From Polytrichum commune (Eukaryota > Streptophyta > Polytrichopsida > Polytrichales > Polytrichaceae): DNA of 64,000 nucleotides. The position numbers and the translations under genes were made by a program. Below are positions 46,541-59,530 of the stretch, in pieces. Position 1 is the stretch's first letter. Each line of letters begins with the position of its first letter. Below the pieces are notes generated by a model. That model searched no databases and was not told the origin of the DNA. It was given only the letters and a program-made list of their open reading frames with translations. The stretch lies in the NCBI GenBank assembly GCA_950295325.1, contig OX485806.1, forward strand, positions 49,225,169 through 49,289,168, in the 5' to 3' direction.

Positions 46541-47924
46541 CCTAGCACTACATTGTGCTCTAATGCATGTGGCCATTTGTGGACCTCATGTGAACTCATA
46601 ACTGTTCGCTATAATAAATATAATTTCATGGATTATTTTTATTCCCTTCAAAATGTTGTATTTACAATACTGAATTGTGTCATGTGACTCTCTCACCGTT
46701 GAACACTACATGTTCAATTTAACATGCCTACTATGTGTATCAACTCTACTTCCATGTTGTCAACCTCCTAGATGCTTCGGATTTCTTTTCGTCATCCCTC
46801 CTTGATGCAGGTGGACCCAATCAAAGTAAATCAACGTAGAAAGTTTTTTTATCCCTCATTCGATCCTTCAATGGACGACAATGCGGCGATAATCCTTTCA
46901 TCCTCTCACGAAACGACAAAGACCTCGGAAATTTGCCTACCACCTTGATTTTTTGCTTTGTGTCGATTAATTTGTCTTCATTCAAATCAACCGCATTGTT
47001 TGCCTCACTATTCATGCACCTTGTGGCATCCGTCTCCTGCACATCCGCTCGTTTTTTATCATATTTTGCATATTATTTCTGCTCCTCCTGCATCCTCCAC
47101 CTCCAGACTTGTGTGGACTACAAAAATGTAGTCTGCTCATAGTCATCACTATATCGATTTTCAACACCTATGTCATGTTCTGGCGATGGATTAAAATGAA
47201 CATGCGGATGTTCTAGACTTTTAATGTCCTTCTCCCATTCTAGGCCAGCAAACATGTCTCTCTCCTCTCCCATTGTATGCATGTGTATCTACATTTATAT
47301 TGGATATGAGTCTAAATTATGTCCTCATATATATTCATCTCAAGATAATCTCTTCCACCACAAACAATAATTATTGCAGTTCAAGCTCTAGAGTTGATTC
47401 ACCCATAGGACAAAGACAAAAGTGATGGAATAAAAACAAAGCAAGTCGGTCGCCTTTTGTATTTTGATTGATTCATTCCTCAATTATACCAATCTCAAAA
47501 AAATCATTTTCATTTATTTTTTCTTGGGATCATCTTTGGTTTTAATCATATACTTATATATTATATCATAATTTTCCTATCATTTTAGCACTTCACGATT
47601 TCCAAACTTAATGAGACCATTTCAAATTCAGGGTCATTTTATTTAATTTAGGACCTATACATTCCATGGAAATAGGTCATAATGTTTTATTATTTTTGGA
47701 AGAATATGAAATATTCTGAATATATTTGAATCTTTTTTAAAATATTTTTAAATTTGGTTTGGGAATTTTACTATTTTTGCATAGGAGTGTCTTCCTTGCA
47801 ATGACTTCCTAGTTTATCTCTACAAATCACATTTTAAAGGGCTTATTATAAAATAAACCAACAAACTACTACAAAACCATTCCAAAAACATGACGATTTC
47901 ATATTGTAGCGCATTTTTTCATGA
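46541..47924. other. AT-rich spacer
   Basis: I see no gene, repeat or RNA here. Short frames are random. A weak match to the 3-prime flank of the transposase unit is possible. Confidence 0.5.
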
Positions 47925-48815
47925 AAAGTGCCCGCAACACCATGGACACAAAGGGGACCCTGGAGTGACACCCGAGACTTCATGCACCATTGGTGAGAAG
48001 GCCAAAATGATCCTAGTGTGGGTGAGGACCATAGCATTGAAAACACCTCCCACCCACATATACTAACAGTTAAAGAGGTAAGGCCATAACTATGAGTAGT
48101 TTATGGCGTTTGCATTCTAGAATGCTCAGAAATACCTCACTCGGAGGTGTGAGCTGAGACATGTGGCAATTTGAGTGAGTCGTTGTCTTTAGACAATGCC
48201 CTGGGACTACAGTGACCTGGCAGTGGCATTCAAGGTTGCCTAGGTTTGTACAACCATAATTTCCTCAATATTTTCTTACTTGGGGCAAGTGAGGGCCCCG
48301 TCAGGATTTATGCAAAGAGTAGATGCTAAAGAGTGGTTGCTCATAGCATCAGAAATCATGGAGGGAAGTTATGGTGGTATGAAGTTGCTTAGGGTTTCTA
48401 ATCCAAACAAAAATATCTATTTGGCCCCAAAAGGTTTCTTGATTGTGGAGTAGGGGCCCTACCAAAAGTCCCAAAGGCTTATATGGGTGAAATGGTTCAG
48501 CTTATCGACCCCACCTGGAGCATTCTTGGCAACTATGCTTTGGTTTGTTGTACTGTTGTTTTGGCAACATGATGACCAACTCAAGAGTGGATTTCCATGA
48601 ATGAGAGTCCACATCTAACCATTGGCTACTTCCTAGGGGAAGAGTCTTGAATGCATGGGTAAGTAAGTTTGGTAACCAAGCCATAAGCTTGGAGGTCCGC
48701 AATATGGGGAGCTAACTATGCATGTGCGTGGAATGTGCAGGTTAGCGTTTGTGGCACTTGTTAGAGTTGGGTACTTGTCAAGATCATTTAAGGCACGCTA
48801 GCAAAGGTTGAGATA
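47925..48815 (-). mobile_element. Family D LTR-like repeat, inverse orientation to copy 3
   Basis: Read as the complement it matches 48948-49910 and 980-1765. Landmarks on the plus strand are GGACCCTGGAGTGACACCCG near 47958, GGCCCCAAAAGGTTTCTTGA near 48423 and GGTAACCAAGCC near 48670. It faces copy 3 head to head across about 130 bases. Confidence 0.65.
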
Positions 48816-48947
48816 TAAATCTAAGTCCCGTGACGTTCAAATGACCTCAAACTAATCACAGAATGAAGCAATCACTTCAATCAACATCTAGACACTCTAG
48901 ATTGATGCAATATCATTCCAAACACCTCAACAAAAAAAGTCTAAGCA

Positions 48948-49910
48948 TGTCGCAACCCTTGCTAGTGCCCCTTAACAATCTTGGTCATCTTTTAGTTCTG
49001 GCAAAGGTTACAGGCCCTAATTTTTCTCATTTAAGCATACAAATGGTTAGTTTCTTACAACGCGGACCTCTTAGTTCATAGGAAAGGGACCAACCTTCCT
49101 ACACTTGCATTTGAGACTCATGAGTTGATTGGTCATCAATGGTAAGATGTTTACTTCCATTCATGAAAGTGCAATCTTGAGTTGATCATCGTGTTGTTGG
49201 AGCAATACTACAACAACCCAAAAAATACAAGCCAATGCATGTGGAGGCCCTGTCGTTCGGCCTCTGTTGGGTTTGGCGGCGCCACCGCCTCACACATATA
49301 AGATTCTAAGACTTTTGGCAAACCCCCTATCTCACTGTCAAGAAACCTTTTGTCTTTCTCCCAAGAGTTGGGGCCAAATACACATTTTCCCTTAGTCACT
49401 AAGGCTAGAAGCCTCGAGCAGCTTCAATACAACATTTATTTCTTTTATAATCTTTAACGCTTACATGGAACCACTCTACCATCATCAACATTTCACGTAG
49501 ATGCCAATGCACTCCTTGCTTGCCCCATTCATGCAAGTATTGAGGAGGTTATCTCTATTCAAACCTTGGCAATCCTAGGAGCCATTCCCAGGCCACTGTT
49601 GTACCTGGCACCGTCCAAGGACGACGCCCCACTCAAATTTCTATATCTCCTAGCTAATACCTCCGAATCAAATTTTTTTGAGCATTCTAGAAACTGCACG
49701 CCATAAGCTTTTCATAGCTCATGGCCTTACCCTCATAACTCCTAATCTCTATGGGTGGGAGGCATTCCCAACACTTAGGGCCCTCTCCCAAACTAAGATC
49801 ACTTGGGCCCTCTCACAAACTAAGATCACTTGGGCCCTCTCACCAATGACGCCACAAAACCCGATGTCATTCTCGGATCCCCTTGGAAAGGTGCGCAACA
49901 CTCACGTCTA
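48948..49910. mobile_element. Family D LTR-like repeat, copy 3
   Basis: This begins TGTCGCAACCCTTGCTAGTG and ends near CACTCACGTC. It shares GATCATCGTGTTG, CACTGTCAAGAAACCTTTTG and the GAGTTGGGGCC block with the other copies. No coding sequence is supported. Confidence 0.65.
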
Positions 49911-50376
49911 CCATTCGGAGTGAATGCCCTCATCAACTATATTCGTAGTTGGCACACCAATTTTGAAGATTCCATCCTCTATGGTGCGGCATTGTGTTTA
50001 CCTTAGGGCACGACCCCCTCAATGCATCTTCCAATTTGGCATAGTCCCAAAGGTATCACCCCTAGGTCGTCTGTTAGCAACCTTGGATATCTCTCCAAAG
50101 ACCTAAATTACATTGGACCCACCTATTTGGGGACTCTGCTGGGTTGTCCCCCTTTGGGGCCTCCCTCACTAGACTAACTTTATACATCTAGGTCGAACCT
50201 CAACGCTTTTATTAAGTTGTCTCAGTTGCAACTTCGATATGATTTTCCATTGTTAAGTCATAACCAATCGTAGAGAGGTGATGCCAAATCTTGCCCAACT
50301 CGGTTCCCACTTTGTTCTTTTAAGAGATGGGTTCATAACTCCCATGCGCCATCACCTTGCCCCAACCCAAACAAAC
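49911..50376. other. Spacer before nested LTRs
   Basis: No gene is recognised. The last bases (CAAAC at 50372-50376) are the target-site duplication of the next LTR. Confidence 0.5.
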
Positions 50377-53300
50377 TGTGAGCCAGAATCACCCCCACCC
50401 TTATGTGCGTCCTAGTCCGGGTGGGGGATCCTCCTTCACAACTTCCACCGATAACTTGTGGTAATGCATCACATTCTCCTCATTGAAAATGAAGTGAGGT
50501 ACATAAACCCCCTCCTTTATTTATTTGGGTGAGCAAGTATTCACAAATACTTGAAGAGCAACCACACACAAATATAAAAAAATCAACCCGCTCATGCTCT
50601 AAAAGAAGCCAACCTAAATGCCATAATTCTAAGATTAATCCCTTGCATAATTTCAGTGCAAGTCCCACACTACCCTAGCTATCTAATTGGTCAATCCCCT
50701 TAACCTTCAGCTGCATTTATCACATCCGAGGCCACACGGCAATGCGACCCGTCACCCAGGCTTGAATCTCGCAACTACACTCCCTGACCAAGCCTCAGTT
50801 CATAGCACTCTGCCAAAAAGACTGAGAATGCGGCTAGCAGCCCTTAGGACTGCCCGCACCACCCAACACTCCGCGAAATAGATTGCCAACACTGCATCTG
50901 AGGCCCGTCTGAACCACCACCTGTAGAAGCTCTCCTCGAAGTCGGAGATCTAGGGCCTCTCGAATGACCTGCAGCTAACCCTGCACCCAAACAACACTGG
51001 CAGTGGACAGGTCGAATTCAATTTGTTCTCAGGGGCAGCTCTTGTATACATTGACATCCTGCTGTACAAGTAGCCACGGCACAAGAATCGTGTGTTTTTG
51101 TGTCTCCACTCCCTTCTAAGCATTCGGTGGAATTCAGGGCCGAAGCATCCAGAGAGACAAGCCGAGTCGAGCTTGGCTTTGGGTTGAGTGTCCAGGGATT
51201 GAGTAGTAAGCAATTGAAGCTCGGCTGCCAAAGACCCACCAGCCAGTAGCACATCCCCGTCCCTAGTGGTAATGTCAGCCTTAAACCCCCACCCTTATGC
51301 GTCGTAATCCGGGTGGATGCCTAAGGCTAACATGCACCTTCTTCACCGCACATGACTATCACACTTGGCATCCCCGCTTACTCAACATGAGTCCTTAAGC
51401 ACACAACCTTTATTTAAGTGGTCCAAGGTTCAAGTATTGATAAATACTCTACTACCCTGTACTCCTTAGTCATTACATGCCAATACTAAATCATAAACCC
51501 CTACCCTTACTATCCTAAGCTTTGAATGAACTAATGGCAAATCACCATTGGCTTGATGCCCCTACTACCCAGTTCCCCTAATAATGCGATAACCCAATCC
51601 CTAATCCCCTAACTAATGTGAGACCACCCCTAGTAATCCCCTCCAAATGTTTTACTTGCCCCGGTATCAAAACCAGCAAGTCCCCTGTTTCCATACATTG
51701 TGGTGCCAACGCCCGAGAGGTTTCTGGTTCGGTCCCCCCTAGTGCTCACGAGTGGTCTCGGCAGCTTGAAGTGCCACGTGGCATCTCTTCCCTTTCAACT
51801 GACTCTCAATTTCCCCCCCTCTCCGAGGAAGCCACTCCCTCTGCCTTGGCCGAGGCGCTGGAACCGACCAGCACTCTTGCCTCTGTTACCACAACCTCTT
51901 TGGCGTTTATATGTTTCTGCCTCTCCCTCCTGGACTCAACTCCCAACCTAGCCATGGGTTTCCGTAGTCACATTGTGGGCGGGATTCACAACCTGTGTGC
52001 ACTGCCCACTCCCAAGTTTGTTCGCCTGGTGAAAAACAACTTCCAGAACAGGGGAGCTGATCGGATCTGCACTAAATCCCTGCCTCCCGAAACCAGGCAC
52101 TCGCCGTCCGCAAGGCTGAGGCTTCACCTCCTTCGCAGTATGTAAATACCCAGCTCTGATCTAACATTTGTCCCTTGCACCCCGTTTCTTGAGTGCCTCG
52201 GCTGTAGCAGCCTCCGAACTCTCTTGCAATGTGGGCTTGCCCCCTGTCGAATTATGTGTATTCTCCTCTCCAATCCTTCGCCCGGTTGCCCCTTGTGCAG
52301 TGGATTCGTCCGCTGCTGAGCCCTCCTTACTAGCCTGCCCCAATCCCAATAAACCTCCGAATTCCCTCAAACCACACCCAACAACGAGTTACTTGTACTC
52401 CCTGGATTCTCACACTCTGCTGTAGCATTCACGTTTTTTGTGGCGACCTGTATCACCAATCAAAACCCGGTGCCAAGGGCTCTGCCCTCCAGCCTCTTGG
52501 CACATATTTTCAAAAGGGAGAGAGAGCCATTGAGCCCCCTGCCGATTGACTTCGGGACCCCCCTGCTGGCCCCCTGAAAATCCAGAACCTGATCTACTTG
52601 AAAAGAGGCCCCTAACCAATTTAACACAAGCATCACACCTTAAACGAACAATAAAACACTAATTCAAGCACCTCTGTTTTTAATCATTTTCAACTTAATA
52701 CTTTGAGTAACACGACTAACTCTACTCAACCCCACTAACACACTACAAACTAAACTTGCCCAGATCTAAATTCTAGTATCTTTTAACTATCCACACAACA
52801 CCAATGTTAAGTTTTTAGTATTTTTGAGAGTTAAGAACACATGTGAACACAAAATTGGGTTCACAAGTAACTCCAGCGCCTTGTGGCACCGCAGCCACTT
52901 TCACGCATCCAACTCACTCGGCGCACCTGCTCACGGTCATCTCAACACAACTGTGCCAACAGTCTGGTGAAGCTCCTTCTCTTAGGCACATTGCATAAAT
53001 ATGTTTTTTTTTCCAGTGTCGTTCCGGCAAGTCACAACTTTTTGACTCGCTCCTGGTTGTCACGGTGAGTAGTCTCCCTTTAGCCCAGCAACGGTAGGAC
53101 ACACAGAGTGCGGCCACCCGCACGGAACCTTATCGGTTGATGTTTCCCTTTGCTCCAAAAAAAACTCGTCCCATGCTCTACTCTCCTCGTCCCTACAATT
53201 CGGAGCTTCTTCCAAGGTGTTTCCCCTCTCACCAACTCTGCAACTCTTAAGAATGGCCGAGCCCGAGAGCCGTCCTAGAGACCCCCCTCTACTGATTTGA

Positions 53301-53614
53301 AAATCCGGCACCTAATCCAAAGTTGGGAAAGCCCCCCCCCCCCTTCCCTAAAACAAACAATAAACTTGGCCTAAATCCACTTGAGCTTAAGCCCACTCAA
53401 CTCAAATTTAAAAGTAATTCCGTCATTTATAGTTTTTCACATTTAATCATTTAAGCTTCAACACTTAACTCCTGTAAATCAAAACCATCTCAACTATAAC
53501 TAAAATTTAACACTTCACTCTTTCTATCTCTTTAACAATTCAAACACACTTAAATTCTAAAGTTTTTGTTATTTTAATACTAAGTTGACATGTGGGCACA
53601 ATCTTGGGCTCACA
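50377..53614 (-). mobile_element. Solo family A LTR, reverse, with CAAAC target-site duplication
   Basis: The element runs from TGTGAGCCAGAATCACCCCC to ATCTTGGGCTCACA. CAAAC flanks both ends (50372-50376 and 53615-53619). Near its left end is the reverse of the family landmark (GCGTCCTAGTCCGGGTG). A second LTR (51273-52865) is nested in it, so its own length is about 1640 bp. A C-homopolymer lies near 53330. Confidence 0.92.
51273..52865 (-). mobile_element. Solo family A LTR nested in the previous one
   Basis: The 1593-bp element runs from TGTCAGCCTTAAACCCCC to AATTGGGTTCACA. Flanks GGTAA (51268-51272) and AGTAA (52866-52870) agree at four of five bases, as expected for an old target-site duplication. 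Confidence 0.85.
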
Positions 53615-53619
53615 CAAAC

Positions 53620-54170
53620 TCATGGCTAAGAGGTTTTTTGGTATAATTTAAGGCCCTTCCAAGTCATGGCCCTCGATTACTCTGCTTACCTAACTTAGTT
53701 TGGCATGTTCATTCCCCGTCTTCCACTAATCAAACACAAGTACAAGACTAAAACCTCATCTTGTGTTAATTTCTTTACACTATTATAGTTGGACTTTATT
53801 GCTTCAAGCCAAAGAACAAGTACATGTTATGAATCGCTTTGCCTCCAAGCTAAGTGTGCTAATAGCATCTCTTTCCCACTAAAAGATATTGATGTCCTCA
53901 TCAATGCTTACGTTTTTTATTGGAACCCTCTAGCTTTAGTTTTTTCAAAGTGCTCCACCAATTCCTTGGTGTTCACGTCTTTTGCGATTATCCAAACGGT
54001 TTTTTCTCATAGAATATTTGCCATTTCAACAAATACTTCTTTGTTTTCTTCATTTGGGCTTCCTACACTTGAGGATGCCCTCTTACCGCATGCTCCCAAT
54101 GACCATTTATAAGGTCAGGAGGTGGCTTAATCACTTGCTTGCAATCGGCCACAAGGTGACTTCTTTAAAT
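53620..54170. other. Spacer
   Basis: AT-rich sequence with one plus-strand frame (53789-54112) that has no recognised motif. It may belong to the Gypsy fragment that follows, but this could not be shown. Confidence 0.4.
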
Positions 54171-55400
54171 GACTATAATAATAAGACATGGAATGTTAGA
54201 TGCACTTTAATCTTTGGCGGTAAACCAAACTTATATATGTCTTTGAGAACTTGTTCCCCAATGGAAAACGGAACTCCAATTTTGTACATGAATTTTGGAG
54301 TGAGGCCTTCGAGCAAGGTGTAGTAGTTCACATTCAACAACATTCTTTTGGCCCACCTCATAGTCCATTTTGCGTCTTCGGGCAATGATTTGCTCTTTGT
54401 AGCGTTTTTGGGTTTTTTCCACCAACAACTTGGTCCCATCATAACTTGTTCACCCTTCTTGGCCAAATCCTCACTATCTTGGTTGAACTCTAGTTTAAAT
54501 GTGACCCCTTAGTTGCCAAGTTCGTGGCTATATTGCAACAAAACTGCGCTTGACCCACATAGGCCGCACTCACCAAGGTCTTCAAGAACTGGTTTGAAAT
54601 TCCATTCACACGTTCCATTTACCCATCTGTTTGGGAATAATAAGCCATGCTGAACCTTAGTTTCATTCTGACCTCCCTATAGAAGTGCCTCCAAAATGCA
54701 CTTGTAAACTTTGGATCTCAATTTGACACAATCACATTTGGCAACCCGTGGTGCCTCCATCATCTATTCACAAAGGACTATGCGGTCTCCAACGCGGTTG
54801 AAGTTCCCACAATCGATACCATGTGTGCCAACTTGGCAAACCGCTCGACCATCACCAAAATGGCATCATACCCTTATGACTCGGACAAACTTGTGATGAA
54901 GTCCATGCACATACTATGCCATGGCCTCAGCAAGATAAATAACAGTTGCAAGAGGTCGATTTGCTTTTGGTAAGAGGTTTGGTTCATTTGGCATTCACCC
55001 AAGTCTTCACAAAGTGGGCTATATCTACCTTTATGCACAGCCAATGGTACCTCCCTTACACCAGTTTATGGTGGTTTTTCCTCCTCCATGGCCGACAATG
55101 GGACTCTCATATTTTTCCTTGAAAACCAATAGCCTCAATTTACCTTGTGGCACATACAGTCAGCTTGGTAATACTTGAGCAATCCGTCTACCAACTTGAC
55201 CTCTTTGAGCGCCTTGCCTTTGCAAAGCCCACCTAGAAGCCTTTGTGCTTTGGGCTAGTTTATGCACCCCTCTTTTATCTTGAATCACAAGTTTTTTTTC
55301 CTCGGTACACATTAGCCATAAAATTTAGATGGTGTTCATTGCTTTGAACACTTCCCATTTACTTAGTGCATCCGGTTTGGTTTGTGGATCGAATCCACCT
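54171..55400 (-). pseudogene. Gypsy integrase fragment, family E
   Basis: Read on the minus strand: MDFITSLSESEGYDAILVMV near 54910 (first Asp), a block FTSAFWRHFYREVRMKLRFS near 54690, QTDGQMERVN near 54620 (Glu), and the C-terminal FMYKIGVPFS and KVHLTFHVLLL near 54200. The order is that of a chromovirus-like Gypsy integrase. It is crossed by frameshifts and stops and has no other domains beside it. It differs from families A and B. Confidence 0.65.
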
Positions 55401-55450
55401 TCATAAATGCCAAATTATCATGCCACCGTAATGACTTGGCGCTCATTTGT

Positions 55451-56476
55451 TCAAGGATGCTAAGGGATACATTAGGAAATGCGATGCTTGTTAGAGGTAT
55501 GCAAGGAACGATCTCCGCATAGAGATGCCTCTACATATATCCTTACCTCTAGTTGCCTTTGAGAAGTGGGGAATTGATTATGTAGGTGAGGTTCATCCCC
55601 ATTTTTCAAAGGATATGGCTTACATTATAGTCGCAACTGAGTACTTAACTAAGTGGGTGGAAGCCAAGGCTGTCAAGACGAACACGGCCGCCAATGCGGC
55701 CACATTCATGTATAAAAACATCATCTCAAGATTCGGGTGTCCCAAGATTCTGGTTAGCGGTAGGGGTACACACTTCTTGAATGAAATGTTTCAAGACTTG
55801 ACAGCTAGATTTAAGATTGACCATAAGAAGACAACACCCTATCATCCGCAGACCAATGGTCAAACGGAGCGTGTTAACGGGACGTTGGTGAGCATCCATC
55901 ACAAGATGGTGTTAGATTCAAAGAGAGATTGGGATGTCAAGTTAACAACGGCATTGTAGGCGTACCACACAACCTTCAAGGTGACAACACATGCAACTCT
56001 ATTTTCTTTGGTGTATGGATTGGAGGCAACACTGCCTATTGAATTCGAGGTCAAGTCACTACGGGTTGCGGTGCAATCTCGTCTCACAGATAGTCAATCC
56101 TTGAGGAATCGATTGACAACCTTAGAGGAACTCGATGAAGGGAGAAGAAGAGCGGCTCAACATATCGAGGCCATCCAACGCCGAAGGAATATCACCTTCG
56201 ACAAACGACACAAGAAGAGGGCATTAAGGCCAGGTATGATGGTGATGATTTAGGATGCTAGGAAGTTTGACTTCCCGGGTAAGTTTGATGCATGCTGGTT
56301 GGGGCTTTACCTTGTTCGGGAAGCATTCCCAAACAACTCGTTGCAATTGGAGACATTGAATGGGGAGAGCTTCCCAACACGTACGGCACGCAGTCGGTGC
56401 AAGGAGTTCAAGGCATGAGGCGACATTTACCTGCAAGCAAGAAATTTGGGATTCAGTCCCAGATTGTCGCCAGTTA
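55451..56476 (+). pseudogene. Family A integrase (element A2)
   Basis: The end of the zinc-binding module (KCDAC) near 55470 leads into the DDE core: FEKWGIDYVGEV (first Asp), ILVSGRGTHFLNEM, and TNGQTERVNGT (Glu at 55867). The second Asp of the usual SDRGTHF has become Gly (55759-55761). A stop lies at 55957 and another at 56251. The C-terminal part matches A1 at 15340-15757. The frame reaches the LTR start without a polypurine tract. Confidence 0.8.
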
Positions 56477-58120
56477 TATGAGCCCAAATTTGTTGCTCAT
56501 ATTTGCTTTAAATGATGAAGAATAGTATTGTTTAGGATTTGAAGGTTGTTAAATCAATTAAAAATATTAAAAAAGGGTGAATTTGGATTTAGGATGTCAA
56601 TTAGTATTTAGGTTTTTGAGATGGTGTTGGTTTCGTTAGTAGTGGTAATGATCAGTTTAGCCTAGAATATAGTTGGTTTAAGTGTGAGCTTGCATTCGGG
56701 CATTTCACATTTTGTGGAGGGGCTTAATGTCCGAATTAAGATTCTTCTCTGTCGGATTTGAAGTGAGGGCACTGTGCCCTTGACAATCTCGGGAGCTGGG
56801 ATCTGCCCAGCTCGTTTACGGTTGGAGCTCGACTGGGAAGCTCTCGTTTGGTAGCACAGGAGCAGGGGAGCGGCTGGAGGCCGATGGCAGCCAAAGCTTG
56901 GATCGGCAGTCTCCTGCCTAAGGAGGACGGAGAATGTGGGCCATGAGGCAATCAGCTTGGGCTGGAGGCAGAGGCGAGAAGGGATGTGAGAGGGTTGCTG
57001 GAATTAGTTTTGAATGGGCAGACAAGCACAGGAGGCAGAGAGAGGTAGCGTCGACAAGGGAATTGGGCAATTTCGGAGCTCGGAGGTTGAGCGAAAGGTT
57101 GCAGGGATTGCAAGAGAACACCCTGATTGGGTGAACTCAGGAGGGGGTTCGAGAAAAGGGAACTGGGTGCAACTACATCAGGAGCTCGGCCATACCCTCA
57201 ACCAATTTGAAGGAAGGGAGCATGCTGCCGCAGAAATGAGTACACCAGCACCAATGTGGATAGAGTCTTCCCGTAAACTGGCAAGTGCAATCTCACACAC
57301 TGAATCATTGTTGTTGCAATCCTGGATCGACAACATCAAATCACATTGAAGGGGAAATTTTGGGGTCATAAGGGAAGCCATCTTAGGAATGCTGAACTGC
57401 CAATGCAGTCGTGCATCATCAGAGAAGGAAGTTACTTCAAATTGTGTCCAGCATTGAGCATGCTCGAAGAGATTGTTGGTGAGGTGCCACCGAGATCATC
57501 TAGGCTAGCAGGCGATCTAAACTACCAAGCAGTTAGAAGGCTCAACCACCTACATGCTGGAACTCAGCTGGCCGAAGGCACCCAGCTGGACAGCGGTACA
57601 GAGTGTGGACCGATGGAGCGTGACAAACAATGACGGCCAACTGACGGGAGTTGACGAGCACTGTGCAAGGATGGACATCGTGGAATTACAATCGAGGAGA
57701 GCCGACTGAAATCAGATGGATTGGCTTAACCTTAAGTACATGGGATTATGCATTAGGGAATAGGTGGGGTTCATGAAAAGGGATTAGGATTAGATAGTGG
57801 ATCGGATTAAGTAGTATGAATAGGTTGTTGTTGAGTAAGTGGGCATTAAAGGAGTTGTTAGGAAGTATAGAAGCTAGGTGGCTTGGTGTGTTGGTTTCTA
57901 GAAGGAAGTGTGGGTGTGAAATGATCACAAGGTGCCAGAGTGTTTTTGAACACTGAAAACCTTGTGTTCTAATAAATAAAGTTGTGAGGATTTATAACTG
58001 CTTCCAACTGAGAGGGACTGTCAATCAAGGCATTAGTTTAGACACCCAAATGAGGTGCATATTAGCCTTAGCTCTCACCCGGACTAGGACGCATAAAATG
58101 GTGGGGGTTTAGGGCTGACA
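56477..58120 (+). mobile_element. Family A 3-prime LTR (element A2)
   Basis: The LTR starts TATGAGCCCAAATTTG directly after integrase and ends near GGGTTTAGGGCTGACA. It has the CACCCGGACTAGGACGCATA block near 58076 and AATAAA near 57974. It is 1644 bp. The frames at 56736-57633 inside it are not genes. Confidence 0.82.
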
Positions 58121-59530
58121 CACTTCAATACTTGTCAGCCATGAACCCCCACCCTTATGCGTCCTAGTCCAGGTGAAAGCCTTTGGCTCACATGCACTTG
58201 GTTGAATTCCCTTGGCCCTTGAAATCAAGTTCCCAATGCTCGACCTATGTAGATATTGAACACACAAATTTTATTCAGATGGCACGAGGTCCAAGTATTG
58301 AGCAATATTTTTTATTCTATTGACCATTATATCCCACAACTACCTACTCCAAGCCTCAACCCACAATCATGAACCACTAAACTAGCTTGATCTATTTTCT
58401 AATGGCCCTTGAGTTAATCAAATCATACATTTGGCTCACACATGCCCTTAATAGTTCCAACTACTAATCTGATCAAAATCCACTTGATCTCCTAATTAGC
58501 ATCTCAATTTCAAGCCACCTATGGCTAGTCCACTGTAAAATTGACATCTCCCTCTCGGTGCTCCAGTACACCCTCTGTCCGAGTTCGGCCTCCCTGTTTC
58601 CAGCAACCTCAGCTGATTTCTGTCTCCAACAACCGTTTCCCCAGGATGGGTTCCAGCAGCCTTCACGTCGAAGGTAGGTGCCTCAAGTGGGCCAGGGTTT
58701 CCTTTCTTCCTACTGAATCGCTTCGCAGCCTTACTTCTCTTTCTCCGAATACCGCGCTGAGATCCTCACCAATGTGAAGATAGAGTCCAAGGGTAGATCA
58801 ACCCGAGCAGATATATCATGTTTTCTGCGGCCAACGTACCTTACAATTGCTACGATCCTTGGAACTCAGTGGACAGAGACAGTGAACAACGTTACGAGTG
58901 AGCTATTGGCATATTGATCTCACATGTTTTGCCTCAAGGCATAGTTCAATTCGATGTTGCTCAGCACTCCCTTGAGTTTTTTTCGCTACCTTGAGACCAA
59001 CCAGGCCCCCATTTCGTCATCCGCACTGAATTAATCACCTCCTGACCCACATCCGCAATTACTGATTGCTCCCCCCAGCTCTCGTACCAACTGAGAGACA
59101 ATTCAACGCTCGATCCACACCTTCGACAGAAACTTAAATTGAACGCCAAAGCCACAGGTTGCCAAGAACTCGTCTCCTGACCTTAACTCGAATCTCACGT
59201 AATTCAACCACAGCTTGCCCTCTGAGGTGACTCCTGGCGGTGTACACTCCGAAGCCTCTTACCCACATCATTTGCTATCCATGAGGTCACGCATTACTCC
59301 TTCCCAAATGCCGCAGATGTCATTTTCATTTCTCAAGTTGCCTTGATGAGAATCCATAGTAGCCATTCCCTCCCCTGTTGCGACAACTGAGGTGAATTTG
59401 GTTGCTCGATTCGCCGCGGAATTTGGATGAGGCCGAGGGCGTGACCTCTTAGTGAACCCGAACTGCAATGTCGGCCAATTTGCAGAGTCAGGAAACTTAC
59501 CGATGAATCGATGGCATTTCCTTTGGTGGT

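Noticed and set aside
51618-52145. Open frame of 175 codons
   Set aside because: It lies within a nested solo LTR bounded by a target-site duplication and has low-complexity Ser/Pro/Leu composition with no domain.
56736-57633. Several frames of 60-110 codons in both strands
   Set aside because: They lie wholly inside a family A LTR whose ends are defined; none resembles a known protein and none is shared by other LTR copies.
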